The position numbers and the translations under genes are program-made. The notes beneath the pieces were generated by a model. That model was not told the DNA's origin. It did not search any database and saw only the letters and a list, made by a program, of their open reading frames with translations. 64,000 nt of DNA from Streptomyces sp. NBC_00663. GTDB taxonomy: Bacteria > Actinomycetota > Actinomycetes > Streptomycetales > Streptomycetaceae. The stretch lies in contig NZ_CP109027.1 in assembly GCF_036226885.1 (NCBI RefSeq), forward strand, positions 3,410,001-3,474,000, written 5' to 3'. This document shows positions 25,104-35,357 of this stretch, one piece after another (the stretch's first letter is position 1; each line of letters begins with the position of its first letter).

Positions 25104-25502
25104 GGTTGGCCACCCAGCCGCCAGCTTTTGAACAGCGGGGACGTCTTGGTCCAGCCACGGCACGGTCCAGAGCTCATCCCTGGTCAGCCAGCGGAGTTCG
25201 TCGTGGTCCTGTAGGGGCTTGGGGTCCGGGGAGTCCGGGAGTAGGCGGGTCGTCCAGACCTGGAGGATGTACGGGGGCCTCAGGGGCCACTCCCCCGGCA
25301 CGCGGTCCTCGACCTCGACCTGCACCCCCAGTTCCTCGCGGAGCTCTCGCACCAGGGCCGCTTCCGGAGTCTCGCCCGGCTCCACCTTGCCGCCCGGGAG
25401 TTCCCAGCGGCCGGCCAACTCGGGTGGGGCGCTGCGGCGGGCGGCGAGGAGGCGGTCGGTGTCGAGGAGGGCGGCTCCCACCACCACCGTGCGTTCGGTC
25501 AT
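25101..25502 (-). CDS. NUDIX hydrolase, MutT type
   Basis: 133 residues. The NUDIX box is complete, running from GGKVEPGETPEAALVREL to REELGVQ, so the enzyme should hydrolyse nucleoside diphosphates linked to another moiety with Mg2+. The order ALLDTDRLLAARRSAPPELAGRWELPGGK and the short length match the MutT/8-oxo-dGTP type. The exact substrate is not certain. The start is ATG 25502, 31 nt after the SPOR-like gene upstream. The 3' end abuts the dispersed repeat. Confidence 0.9.
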   Translation of the reverse strand: MTERTVVVGAALLDTDRLLAARRSAPPELAGRWELPGGKVEPGETPEAALVRELREELGVQVEVEDRVPGEWPLRPPYILQVWTTRLLPDSPDPKPLQDHDELRWLTRDELWTVPWLDQDVPAVQKLAAGWPT

Positions 25503-25533
25503 GCGGGGGAGCCTACGGGAGGCCGGTTCCCGG

Positions 25534-25725
25534 TCAGTTGCGGGTGGCGTCGCCGTTCTGGCCGATGCGCTCGACCCAGTACAGCTGCTTGTGTCCGCGG
25601 TCGTCGAGGCTGTCGGCGATCTTCTGGGCCTCGGCTCGGGTGGCGTAGCGGCCCACGCGGTAGCGGTTGCCGTTGTCGTCCTGTCGTATGACGAGCCAGG
25701 GAAGAGTGATCGTGCCGTCGTTCAT
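25534..25725 (-). CDS. Small SPOR-like domain protein
   Basis: 63 residues from ATG 25725, after a G-rich ribosome site. The pattern WLVIRQDDNGNRYRVGRYATRAEAQKIADSL is that of SPOR-type folds (YRVGRYATRAEA), although short and without membrane anchor or signal peptide. It is transcribed towards the NUDIX gene and likely with it. Its function is unknown, and any peptidoglycan binding is only a family-level guess. Confidence 0.75.
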   Translation of the reverse strand: MNDGTITLPWLVIRQDDNGNRYRVGRYATRAEAQKIADSLDDRGHKQLYWVERIGQNGDATRN

Positions 25726-26022
25726 CGCCCCCCACTGCTCCTTCCCGACAACGCTCCGCCCGCTAAGGAAACCGCAATCCGCATATGCCCGAGCCTACGC
25801 CTAACCTTTACGCAGCGAATACGCCTTTTCACAAAGAGGTACGCAACCGGCCAGAACGTGGGGGGCGTGCGGCATCGAACGCGCCGTGCGCGGGCGTTGA
25901 TGCGTCCGGTCAGGGGCGTGGCCGCGCGCACGGGGTCACCTGCGAGAACGGCCAGATTCCAACGCCGTTCGAAGGAGCGGCCGTTGACCCGGTGCAGGGG
26001 GCAACGGCCGTGAGGGTGTGCG
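25726..26022. other. Intergenic region between GntR gene and SPOR-like gene
   Basis: 297 bp. The central part (about 25770-25855) is less GC-rich than its surroundings and is the likely promoter region for the SPOR-NUDIX pair on the minus strand. I see no convincing gene, no strong hairpin and no repeat. Confidence 0.4.
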
Positions 26023-26775
26023 CTACTTCACCGGAAGGTGGTACGCGACCCGGTAGCGGTCGGCCGGGATGACCACGTCGGCCGTCTCGACCGGGCGGCC
26101 GGAGGCGTAGAACGTCCGGTGGACGACCACGACGACATGGCCGGGGACGCCGCCCAGGGCGAGGAGTTCCTCGGCGAGGCCGGGTCGGGCGCCGACCTCT
26201 TCGGTGACGTTGTCCACGATCACGTCGATGGCCGCCATGCGCTCGACCACGCCCATGCCGCCGAGCGGGCCTTCCTCGGGCAGCATGACGGGGGTGCGGC
26301 CGGTGACGGCGAGGGGCTCCCAGGAGGTGGAGAGCATCATCGGCTCGCCGTTGTCCCGGTAGACGTACTTGGTGCACATCACGCGGTCGCCGGGGCGGAT
26401 CGCGAGCCGCTCGGCGACTGCGACGCTGGCCTCGGCCTGCCGGCTGCTGGACTCCCAGGTGCCGCGCGCCTCACCGTCGGCCTGCTCCTGGCGGAACGGT
26501 GTGGCCAGGCCGTCCGGGCGGAAGCCGGAGCGGGCCACCCGGCGGGGCACGGGCCGCTCGCGGACGTAGGTCCCGGAGCCGGAACGCCCTTCCACCAGCC
26601 CCTCGGCCATCAGCACCTTGCGGGCCTCCAGGGCGACGGTGTCCGAGACGCCGTACTCCTCGCGGATTCTGGCCTGGGAGGGCAGCCGTGTGTGCGGTGG
26701 CAGCGAACCGTTGACGATCTTCTTGCGGAGATCACCCGCGACACGCAGATACGCCGGCTGCTCACCGAAAGTCAC
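26023..26775 (-). CDS. GntR-family transcriptional regulator with UTRA domain (HutC type)
   Basis: 250 residues from GTG 26775. The N-terminal winged helix-turn-helix (YLRVAGDLRKKIVNGSLPPHTRLPSQARIREEYGVS) is of the GntR type. Residues about 85-245 form a UTRA ligand domain (GDRVMCTKYVYRDNGEPMMLSTSWEPL; VVVVHRTFYASGRPVETADVVIPADRY). It probably represses or activates genes in response to a small metabolite, but no transport or catabolic genes are adjacent to suggest which. The sequence upstream (GGTTGTACAGACAGCAACA, 26790-26808) could contain its own operator. Confidence 0.88.
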   Translation of the reverse strand: MTFGEQPAYLRVAGDLRKKIVNGSLPPHTRLPSQARIREEYGVSDTVALEARKVLMAEGLVEGRSGSGTYVRERPVPRRVARSGFRPDGLATPFRQEQADGEARGTWESSSRQAEASVAVAERLAIRPGDRVMCTKYVYRDNGEPMMLSTSWEPLAVTGRTPVMLPEEGPLGGMGVVERMAAIDVIVDNVTEEVGARPGLAEELLALGGVPGHVVVVVHRTFYASGRPVETADVVIPADRYRVAYHLPVK

Positions 26776-26922
26776 TGGCCGCTCCCATCAGGTTGTACAG
26801 ACAGCAACAGCGTGGCAACCGTGGGTTGAGCCGTGCAAGCAAAGGCCAGAGAATCACTCGATGTAGTGACATGTGCCCGCGTCAGGCTTTACGCAGGCAC
26901 TTTCTCCCCGCTATAGCGGCGA

Positions 26923-28077
26923 TCACACATCGAGGTTGCCGGCGTCCCCGCCGCCGCCTCCGCCCTCGGTGTCCTCGTCGTACGACGGCACCGTGGTGGC
27001 CAGGCCCAGAGCCTTGCGTGCGGTGACAGTGGAGTCGCCGTCGATGAACTCGTAGCCGGCGTCGTAGTGCACGTAGTACGAGTCGACGTCCTTCGCGGCG
27101 GCGGCCTTCGCCCACTCCTTCCGGGCGTCCTCCATGTCGGAGGCGAGGTCGGCCACGGCCTTGTCGTCCGCTCCGGTCCAGGAGTGGCCGCGCAGCGCCT
27201 CGGCCTGCTCGCCGAGGACCTTGTCGACGTCGGCGGCCCACTCGCGGTTCGCCGGGAGGTCGTCCTCGGCGTAGTCCAGGGGCTCCTCGTAGAGCACCCG
27301 GTCAAGGGCGTTGGCCGACTTCAGGAAGGCGATCTGGTCCGCGTCGAGGGTCGTGGCGTCGTTACGCAGCGAACCCGTCAGGCTCTTCTTCTCGTCGACG
27401 TCGCCGAAGACGCAGGTGATCTCCCGGTCGCCGAAGGTCCAGCTGTCCTCGGACGGCACCAGGTAGTACACGTCCACGTTCTCCGGTACGGCCCACGCGT
27501 CCATCGCGTAGTCCTCCTGGAGCGCGTAGCACTTGTCGTCCGCGAGGTCGGTCACCTCGTCGTCGCCGGGGAAGGAGCCCGAGGGCAGGGTGACGACGGC
27601 GAACACCTCGCCGTGGTGGGCGCGGGAGCAGGGCACCTCGTCGACGTCGTAGGCGTCGCCCTGGAGGGAGCCTGTGCCCGAGTCGAAGCAGTCGCCCTTG
27701 GCGAGCGCGTAGGCGGTGCCCTCGCCACGCGCGGCGTCCTTGAGGCCGTCGACGACGTCGGAGGCGACGCCGGTCGACAGCGACACCGTCCACAGCACGA
27801 GCCCGACGGTGGACAGCACGGCCCCGGCGATCGCCATGCCCTTGCCGCGTTCACCCTTCCTCTTGATCTGCGCGAGCGCGATCAGCCCGAGGACCAGACC
27901 GACGGCCGGCAGGAAGCAGAGGATGCCGAGCACCAGGGCGGCGATGGCGACGCCGTTGACGGGCACCGGCTGCGCGTAACCGCCGTAGCCGTAGCCCCAG
28001 GGTCCGGGCGGGGTGAAAGGACCCGGCGGGTACGGCCCCTGAGGCTGGTGGGGGCCGGGAGGCGGAGGTATGGACAC
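26923..28077 (-). CDS. DUF4190 membrane protein with septum-formation-type domain
   Basis: 384 residues from GTG 28077 (AGGAG 10 nt upstream). A Pro/Gly/Tyr-rich cytoplasmic N-terminus is followed by two helices of the DUF4190 hairpin (GVAIAALVLGILCFLPAVG; GMAIAGAVLSTVGLVLWTV). The extracytoplasmic region has GDCFD...VPCSRAHHGEVF, DKC and TCVFG, the cysteine pattern of the actinobacterial septum-formation family. The C-terminal third is a charged helical region ending in an acidic Gly-rich tail. Its role in septation is a family inference only. It is divergent from the serpin gene across 84 bp. Confidence 0.8.
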   Translation of the reverse strand: MSIPPPPGPHQPQGPYPPGPFTPPGPWGYGYGGYAQPVPVNGVAIAALVLGILCFLPAVGLVLGLIALAQIKRKGERGKGMAIAGAVLSTVGLVLWTVSLSTGVASDVVDGLKDAARGEGTAYALAKGDCFDSGTGSLQGDAYDVDEVPCSRAHHGEVFAVVTLPSGSFPGDDEVTDLADDKCYALQEDYAMDAWAVPENVDVYYLVPSEDSWTFGDREITCVFGDVDEKKSLTGSLRNDATTLDADQIAFLKSANALDRVLYEEPLDYAEDDLPANREWAADVDKVLGEQAEALRGHSWTGADDKAVADLASDMEDARKEWAKAAAAKDVDSYYVHYDAGYEFIDGDSTVTARKALGLATTVPSYDEDTEGGGGGGDAGNLDV

Positions 28078-28161
28078 GGGTACCGTGCTCCTGGTTCGGA
28101 CTGGGGTGGCGAACTGTCGTACGACTGGGCGCATGGTAAGCGCAGGGTGAGCGGGGGCGGA

Positions 28162-29415
28162 ATGGCGGTCACTAATGCCACGATTCAGGCGGTCAACGGG
28201 CTGACCGCGCGGTGGGCCGGGGTCTCGGAGGGCGGAACGGTCTTCTCGGCGGCGGGAGTCTGGCCACTGCTGGCGTTTCTGGCGGACGGGGCGGCGGGGG
28301 CCGCCCGGGAGGAGCTGGCCGAGGCCGTCGGGATGCCGGCGGCGGAATCGGCGGGCGCCGCGCGGGAGTTGCTGGGTGCCATGGGGCGGATGCGGGGCCT
28401 CGACTCGGCCCTCGGGCTGTGGACCGGGCGGACGCTGGAGCTGCGGGAGCGGTGGGAGGCGGGGCTGCCGGCGGCGGCGCACGGCGTGCTGACGGGGGAC
28501 GAGGCCGCCGACCAGGCGGCGCTGGACGCATGGGCGGCGAAGCGGACGGACGGGCTGATCGAGAAGATGCCCGTGCGGGTGACCCGGGACACCGAAATGG
28601 TGCTCGCGAGTGCGCTGGCGTTGCGGACGGAGTGGCTGAGCCGGTTTCAGGACTGGCCGATGTGCCCGGCGACGGGACCCTGGGCGGACCGAAGACTGGC
28701 CGGGCTCCACCGCAGCAGCGCCCTGCTCGACCGGGTCGGCGTCGCGGACACTCCGGCCGGCCAGGTCACCGAGCTGAAGGTGTACGGCGACAACGCGATC
28801 GACGTGCATCTGCTGCTCGGGGAGGAGGGGATGACGCCGGGGCAGGTCCTGGGGGCCGGGGTGGACATCCTCGCGCGGAGGGTGACCGTCCTGCCGGGAC
28901 CGCAGCTGCCCTACGGGGAGGTGGGGCCTGGGCTGAGGGTGGTGAAGGTGCGTTCGGCGCATCCCGAGCCGCCGACGCTGAACGTGGCGACGACGGGCTT
29001 CGACATCGACGCCCAGCACGACCTCCTGGAGCTGCACCGGCTGTTCGGTCTCACGACGGCCATGGACACGAGCAGGGGCCACTTCCCCGGCATCAGCGCC
29101 ACCACCCCCCTGGCCGTCGAGTCGGCCCAGCAGGCCGCCATGGCCCGGTTCACCGCCCTGGGGTTCCGCGCCGCCGCGGTGACCGCCTTCGGCGCGGCCG
29201 GGGCCGGCATCCCCCAGCTCCGCTGGATCACGACCCAGGTCGACGCCCGCTTCGACCGCCCCTTCGGCTTCCTCGCCGTCCACCGCCACTCACGGCTCGT
29301 ACTGTCGGCGGGCTGGGTCACGGAGCCCACGGACTATCCCGAAGAGCCCGAATGCCCCGAATACGACGAGGACTACGAGGGCGACGAGGGTGACGAGGGT
29401 GACGAGGGCTTCTGA
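28162..29415 (+). CDS. Serpin-family protein (intracellular)
   Basis: 417 residues from ATG 28162 (GGGGGCGG upstream). Serpin landmarks are the N-terminal helix A region (NGLTARW...GGTVFSAAGVWPLLAFL), the breach/shutter positions (LASALALRTEW), and the hinge plus reactive-loop area (GFRAAAVTAFGAAGAGIPQL). The terminal RPFGFLAVHRHSRLVLSAGWV strand also fits. There is no signal peptide, so it should act inside the cell as a suicide inhibitor of a serine or cysteine protease, or have lost inhibitory ability. An acidic GDEGDEGDEG tail follows. The stop overlaps the ATG of a second serpin (TGATG). Confidence 0.85.
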   Translation: MAVTNATIQAVNGLTARWAGVSEGGTVFSAAGVWPLLAFLADGAAGAAREELAEAVGMPAAESAGAARELLGAMGRMRGLDSALGLWTGRTLELRERWEAGLPAAAHGVLTGDEAADQAALDAWAAKRTDGLIEKMPVRVTRDTEMVLASALALRTEWLSRFQDWPMCPATGPWADRRLAGLHRSSALLDRVGVADTPAGQVTELKVYGDNAIDVHLLLGEEGMTPGQVLGAGVDILARRVTVLPGPQLPYGEVGPGLRVVKVRSAHPEPPTLNVATTGFDIDAQHDLLELHRLFGLTTAMDTSRGHFPGISATTPLAVESAQQAAMARFTALGFRAAAVTAFGAAGAGIPQLRWITTQVDARFDRPFGFLAVHRHSRLVLSAGWVTEPTDYPEEPECPEYDEDYEGDEGDEGDEGF

Positions 29416-30576
29416 TGATCGACGCGGTCAACGCGCTGACCGCCCGCTGGGCCGCATCCGTCCGGGGCGGCACCGTCTTCTCGGCGGCCGGTGTCTGGCC
29501 GCTGCTCGCCCTGCTCGCGGACGGGGCGACCGGCGCGGCCCGGGAGGAGCTGGCGGAGGCGGTCGGGGTACCGGCGGAGCAAGCCGCCGAAGCCGCGCGG
29601 GAGTTGCTTGCGGCCCTCGGCGCCGTCGACGGTCTGGACTCCGCCCTGGGGCTGTGGACCAAACGGTACGTGGAGCTGCGGGAGGCGTGGACGGCCGGGT
29701 TGCCGACGGAGGCGCACGGCGTCCTCACCGGCGACCCGGAGGCTGATCAGGCGGCGCTGGACGCGTGGGCCGCCGAGCGGACGTCCGGGGCGATCGCGCG
29801 GATGCCGGTGGCGTTGCGGACGGACTCCTCGCTGGTGCTGGCGAGCGCGCTGGCGTTGCGGACGGAGTGGGAGGTGCCGTTCAAGGGGGACCTCATGCCG
29901 TGGCGGGACCAGGACCGCGCCGGGTTGTCCCGTACGACGCCCGACCTGGACGCCGTGGCGGTGGCGCGGACGCCGGCGGGTGCCGTGACGGAGGCCCGGG
30001 TGCGCGGCACGAACGGGATCGACGTCCATCTGCTGCTCGGGGAGGCGGAGTCGACGCCCGGGGAGGTGATCGGTGCGGGGACGGATCTGCTGACCGGCGC
30101 CCTGACCGCCGTACCGGGAAGCCGGCTGCCGTACGGCGAGGCGGGGCCCGGCCTCAGGGTCGCGTCGGTCCGCACCGAGCGGCCCGAGCCGCCGAGCCTC
30201 ACGCTCAACACCCCCGAGTTCACGGTCGACGCCGAGCACGACCTGCCGGCGGAGCCGGAGGTGTTCGGGCTGGCGACCGCGGGCGACGGCTCCCCCGGAC
30301 ACTTCCCCGGCATCAGCCCGGCGCCCCTCGGACTCGCGGCCGGGCGGCAGTCGGTGACGGCGGCCTTCAGCGGCGAGGGGTTCAGGGCGGCCGCCGTGAC
30401 CGCGCTGGACATGGTGTGGCTGAGCTGGGAGCCCGAGCCGGAAACACGAGTCGAAGCGGGCCTACGCCACCTTCGACCGCCCCTTCGGCTTCCTCGCCGT
30501 CCACCGCGCGTCACGGCTCGCCCTCGCGGCGGGCTGGGTCACCGACCCGACCCCTTTCCGCGAGGACCGTCGCTGA
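29415..30576 (+). pseudogene. Second serpin-family gene, frameshifted near its 3' end
   Basis: It starts at ATG 29415, overlapping the first serpin's stop, and is about 45-50% like it by eye over the first 340 codons (GGTVFSAAGVWPLLALLADG; GFRAAAVTALD). After codon 343 (about 30443) the frame reads Arg/Pro-rich nonsense and stays open to 30818, deep into the opposite-strand SDR gene. In the +1 frame the expected serpin end appears at once (AYATFDRPFGFLAVHRASRL) and stops properly at TGA 30576. So a single-base deletion/insertion event, or a sequencing error, breaks the final beta strands. If real, the protein lacks the conserved C-terminal strands and is probably non-functional. Confidence 0.8.
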
Positions 30577-30583
30577 ACGCTCC

Positions 30584-31414
30584 TCAGCTGTCGAACGCCG
30601 TCGCCCTCGCGTCCTTCTCCCACGGGGCGATGTCCTCGCGGACCTGGTCGAGGTGGCCGAGGACCGCCGTGACGCCGTCGTCGCCGAGGGGGAGGCGGAG
30701 CGGGGTGCGGTCGGCCCGGAGGGCGGCCAGGATGAGGGCGGCCGCCTTGGCCGGATCGCCGGGCTGGGTCCCGTCGCCGCCGGCGATCAGGCCGCGGGTG
30801 GCGCTGACCTTGGGGTAGACGCCGCTGTCGGTGCTGACGCCCGCCCGGTCCTTCTCGAACAGCCCGGTCCGGAAGGCCCCCGGCTCGACGATCAGCACCT
30901 TGACGCCGAACTCCGCGACCTCGTCCGCGAGCGCCTCGGACATGCCCTCCAGCGCGAACTTCGTACCGCTGTACGCCGAGAAGCCCGCGAACGACATCTG
31001 CCCGCCCATGCTGCTCAGCTGCACGATCGCGCCCGAGCGGCGCTCCCGCATGGCCGGCAGTACGGCCCGCACCAGGGCCGCCGGCCCGAAGACATGCACG
31101 TCGAACAACGCCCGCAGCTCGTCCTCGCCGGTCTCCTCGAAGGCACCGACGTGGGTGCGGCCCGCGTTGTTGACCAGGACGTCGATCCGCCCGTGCCGGG
31201 CCACCACGTCCCGTACCGCCGCCTCGGCCGCCGCCGTGTCGGCGACGTCCAGGCGCAGCGCCTCCACCTGGTCGGGGTGGGCGGCCACCAGGTCGTCCAG
31301 CGCCTCGGGGCGGCGGGCGGCGCCCACGACCACGTCACCGTCGGCGAGGGCCGCCTCGGCGATCGCCCGCCCGAATCCGCTGCTCGCGCCGGTGATGAGC
31401 CACACCTTGTTCAT
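30584..31414 (-). CDS. Short-chain dehydrogenase/reductase (SDR)
   Basis: 276 residues from ATG 31414 (MNKVWLITGASSGFG). The cofactor motif TGASSGFG, the NNAG motif and the catalytic SAYSGTK (Y and K) are present, as in classical NAD(P)-dependent SDRs. After AARR at the end of beta 2, NADP is more likely than NAD. The substrate is unknown. It is divergent from a LysR-type regulator that probably controls it (92-bp shared region). Longer in-frame upstream codons to 31495 are not needed. Confidence 0.9.
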   Translation of the reverse strand: MNKVWLITGASSGFGRAIAEAALADGDVVVGAARRPEALDDLVAAHPDQVEALRLDVADTAAAEAAVRDVVARHGRIDVLVNNAGRTHVGAFEETGEDELRALFDVHVFGPAALVRAVLPAMRERRSGAIVQLSSMGGQMSFAGFSAYSGTKFALEGMSEALADEVAEFGVKVLIVEPGAFRTGLFEKDRAGVSTDSGVYPKVSATRGLIAGGDGTQPGDPAKAAALILAALRADRTPLRLPLGDDGVTAVLGHLDQVREDIAPWEKDARATAFDS

Positions 31415-31506
31415 GACCGCTCCCGTCACACTCTTGTGGGTCCGTCTTCCGTGAACCAGCTTGCTGCGGTGGACGGTTGCCCGTCCAAGACCCATGGTGA
31501 TAACCG

Positions 31507-32418
31507 ATGGGCATGACGAACGACGTTCATCTGCGGGACCTGCGCTACTTCCTCACGGTGGCCGAGGAGCTGCACTTCACCCGGGCCGCCGAGCGGCTGT
31601 ACGTGTCCCAGCCCGCGCTGAGCAAGCAAGTACGGTCCCTTGAGCGGCAGTTGGACGCCGAACTCTTCCGGCGCGACCGGCACGGCGTGGCGCTCACCGC
31701 GGCGGGCGAGGCGCTGTTGCCGTACGCCCGGCGGGTGCTGGAGGGGTGGGCGGAGGGCGCGGCGGCGCTGGACGCGGCGCGCGCGGCGGGGCGGAGCACG
31801 CTCACCGTCGGGATGAGCACCAGCCCCGGGCGCGGCGGGCTGCTGCCGGCGATCCGCTCCCGCTTCACCGCCGTCCACCCGGAGGCGACGGTACGGCTGC
31901 GCCAGGTGAGCTGGGAGGATCCGACGGCGGGGCTGGCCGCCGGTGACGTCGACGTGGCCTTCGTCTGGCTGCCGTTGCCGGACGCGGAGCGCTACGCGTG
32001 GACGGTGCTCGCCGAGGAACCCCGCCTGATCGCCCTCCCGGAGAGCCATCCGCTGGCCTCCCGCACGGAGATCGACTTCGCCGACCTGGCCGACGAACCG
32101 TTCCTCGCCCTGCCCGAGAGCGCCGGCCCGCTGCGCGACCACTGGCTCGCCCTCGACTCCCGCGCCGGCCGCCCGCCCCGCGTCGGCGCGGAGATCGCCG
32201 GGACGGAGGAGACGTACGAGGCCCTGGTCGCCGGCCTCGGCATCTGCCTGGTGGCCACGGGCAACGCGCCCCTGATCACCCTGGGCGGCGTGGTGACCCG
32301 GCCGGTACGCGGGGTGTCACCCAGCCGGTACGCCCTGGCGTGGCGGAAGGGCGAGCGGAGGGCCCTGGTGCGGGCCTACGTGGAGGCGGGTCGGGGGGTG
32401 GCGGAGCGCTCCGCGTGA
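31507..32418 (+). CDS. LysR-family transcriptional regulator
   Basis: 303 residues. The N-terminal winged HTH (LRDLRYFLTVAEELHFTRAAERLYVSQPALSKQVRSLERQL) is classical LysR. The effector-binding domain follows (about 90-300), with two Rossmann-like lobes. The start can be ATG 31507 or ATG 31513. It is divergent from the SDR gene, which is the typical arrangement for a LysR regulator and its target. Confidence 0.92.
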   Translation: MGMTNDVHLRDLRYFLTVAEELHFTRAAERLYVSQPALSKQVRSLERQLDAELFRRDRHGVALTAAGEALLPYARRVLEGWAEGAAALDAARAAGRSTLTVGMSTSPGRGGLLPAIRSRFTAVHPEATVRLRQVSWEDPTAGLAAGDVDVAFVWLPLPDAERYAWTVLAEEPRLIALPESHPLASRTEIDFADLADEPFLALPESAGPLRDHWLALDSRAGRPPRVGAEIAGTEETYEALVAGLGICLVATGNAPLITLGGVVTRPVRGVSPSRYALAWRKGERRALVRAYVEAGRGVAERSA

Positions 32419-32525
32419 CAGGGGCGGGCCTGTTCTCGGACGCCGATCTCGGGGTGGTGAAGAAGCCGCCTGTGCCGACGGTGCCGCCGCTGCCGACGGT
32501 TCTGTTCTCCTGGACTCACTCGGTC

Positions 32526-33416
32526 TCACCCCGGGTTCCGGACGGCCTCCCGGAAGGCGATCGGGGTCTGTCCGGTGCGCTGGTGGAAGTACTTGCTGAA
32601 GTGCGTCGCGCTGGCGAAGCCGAGGTGGCCGGCGATGCTCGTCGCGGTCCGGTCGCCGTGCGCCAGAAGGCGTTTGGCCTCAAGGACGACACGGCGGTCG
32701 ATGAACTCCTTGGCGCCGAGTCCCGCGGCGGCGAGGGTGGCGCGGGAGAGGGTGCGGGTCGAGTAGCCGAGCGCGCGGGCGTAGTCCTCGACGCGTCGGG
32801 TTCCGGTGAAGTCCTGCTCCACGGCGTCACGGAAGCGCAGGTAGGTGGCGTCGGGTTCGGGTGCGGGGCGGCCGGCGGGCCCGGTGAGGTGGGCCAGGCG
32901 CAGCACGAGGACCGCGAGCAGATGGCGCAGGGCGGCGGTGTGGATCTCCAGGGGCAGCCGGCCGAGGGCGTGGAACTCGGTGGTGAGGTGGTCGGCGGCG
33001 AGCCGCAGGGCCGCCGCGTCGTCGGGCAGCGGGCGGCGCAGGACCATGGCGTGCCGGTCCTCCGTACGGGCACCGGCGGCGGTGGCCGGGTCGAGGAACT
33101 CCTGCCGGAACAGGATCAGGGTGCCGTCGACGCGGGTGAGGTCACCCCACTGGTGAACCTGGCCGGGGCGGACCCAGAGCCAGGCGCCGGGTTCGAGGTC
33201 GTACGCGGTGAAGTCGACCGTGTGCCGCAGGGTTCCGGAGGAGAGGGTGACCAGATGGTGGAAGTCGGGTCGCCGGGGAGCCGTGAGCCGCTCGGCGGGC
33301 ATCCGGTGGCGCAGGTCGGCGAGGGTCAGCACTTCCACGCCGGCGGGGGTTCCGGCGGGCGCGGCGAAGGAGATCTCCGGGATACCGCGATCGGCAGCGT
33401 GTCGCATTCTGACCAT
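32526..33416 (-). CDS. AraC-family transcriptional regulator
   Basis: 296 residues. The N-terminal cupin-like half carries the effector site (FHHLVTLSSGTLRHTVDFTAYDLEPGAWLWVRPGQVHQW). The C-terminal double HTH is RVEDYARALGYSTRTLSRATLAAAGLGAKEFIDRR and ATSIAGHLGFASATHFSKYFHQRTGQTP. It lies divergent from the SnoaL-like gene at 33560, its best candidate target. The start is GTG/ATG at 33416. Confidence 0.9.
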   Translation of the reverse strand: MVRMRHAADRGIPEISFAAPAGTPAGVEVLTLADLRHRMPAERLTAPRRPDFHHLVTLSSGTLRHTVDFTAYDLEPGAWLWVRPGQVHQWGDLTRVDGTLILFRQEFLDPATAAGARTEDRHAMVLRRPLPDDAAALRLAADHLTTEFHALGRLPLEIHTAALRHLLAVLVLRLAHLTGPAGRPAPEPDATYLRFRDAVEQDFTGTRRVEDYARALGYSTRTLSRATLAAAGLGAKEFIDRRVVLEAKRLLAHGDRTATSIAGHLGFASATHFSKYFHQRTGQTPIAFREAVRNPG

Positions 33417-33559
33417 GGTGAGTCACGAGCGTATCCGATTCGTCCTGTTCATTAACCTTACTTTGGAGATGTCAGCCCGTTTGGCGTGGAGCCGGTGTCG
33501 GAAAGCAGACATCTTGATCTTCGCTCCCACCCTGGCCCGACCTCGCAAGGAGTACCGCC

Positions 33560-33940
33560 ATGAGCGACCCGGAGAAGAACAAAGCCGCGGCCCAGGCGTT
33601 CTACGATCTGATGTTCAACCAGTGCCGCCCCGCCGAGGCCATCGCGCAGTTCGCCGGCGACACCTACATCCAGCACAACCCGCACGTCGCCGACGGCAAG
33701 CAGGCGTTCGTCGACTACTTCGACCGCATGGCCGCCGAGTACCCGGGCAAGCGAGTCGAGTTCAAACGCGCCTTCGCCGAGGGCGACCACGTCGTCCTGC
33801 ACTGCCACCAGATCTGGCCCGACGAGGAGTACGCGGGCATCGACATCTTCCGCTTCGACACCGCCGGCCGAATCGTCGAACACTGGGACGTCCTCCAGGT
33901 CGTCCCACCGACGTCCCAGAACAACAACACGATGTTCTGA
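33560..33940 (+). CDS. SnoaL-like / NTF2-fold small protein
   Basis: 126 residues from ATG 33560 (AAGGAG upstream). The SnoaL/NTF2 cone fold is suggested by [22 protein letters not shown] at the start, then [17 protein letters not shown] and [19 protein letters not shown]. Similar stand-alone proteins often act as cyclases, isomerases or simply unknown enzymes. The promoter is shared with the AraC regulator (33417-33559). Confidence 0.88.
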   Translation: MSDPEKNKAAAQAFYDLMFNQCRPAEAIAQFAGDTYIQHNPHVADGKQAFVDYFDRMAAEYPGKRVEFKRAFAEGDHVVLHCHQIWPDEEYAGIDIFRFDTAGRIVEHWDVLQVVPPTSQNNNTMF

Positions 33941-33977
33941 CATGGCGGGTGGGCGACTGCCGCGTGATCTGCACGAT

Positions 33978-34009
33978 CTCCACCGTCTCCACCGTCTCCA
34001 CCGTCTCCA
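33978..34009 (+). repeat. Short 9-bp tandem repeat
   Basis: About 3.5 perfect copies of CTCCACCGT follow the SnoaL-like gene. Just after them (about 34025-34050) a GGGCTC/GAGCCC hairpin probably ends that transcript. No function is visible for the repeat itself. Confidence 0.7.
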
Positions 34010-34103
34010 GCACGGAATCAGTAAAGGGGCCGGGCTCCCACGAGCCCAACCCCTTCTGACCTGCATGTTTGCCGCGTCAGTGACGTGGTGTCACTTCATC
34101 CGC

Positions 34104-35192
<1,089 letters not shown>

Positions 35193-35357
35193 GTTGCGAC
35201 TTCCCGTATATGAGGAGGAGAGGACTTCAGAGGGCCGATCCACCAGTCTACGGCGTGCCCGACCCCGCCCTCGCGACGCGTCGAACACTTGGCCAAGGTC
35301 GATCCCTCGGCGTGTCTGAGGGGCGATTCTGCATATAAACCGTCCTAAGTTGGTCCA

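Noticed and set aside
30577-30818. Long C-terminal extension of the second serpin
   Set aside because: The segment is the antisense of the SDR gene and arises only after the frameshift near 30443.
33978-34009. CTCCACCGT repeats as a CRISPR array
   Set aside because: Units are 9 bp and contiguous with no spacers; no cas genes are in the window.
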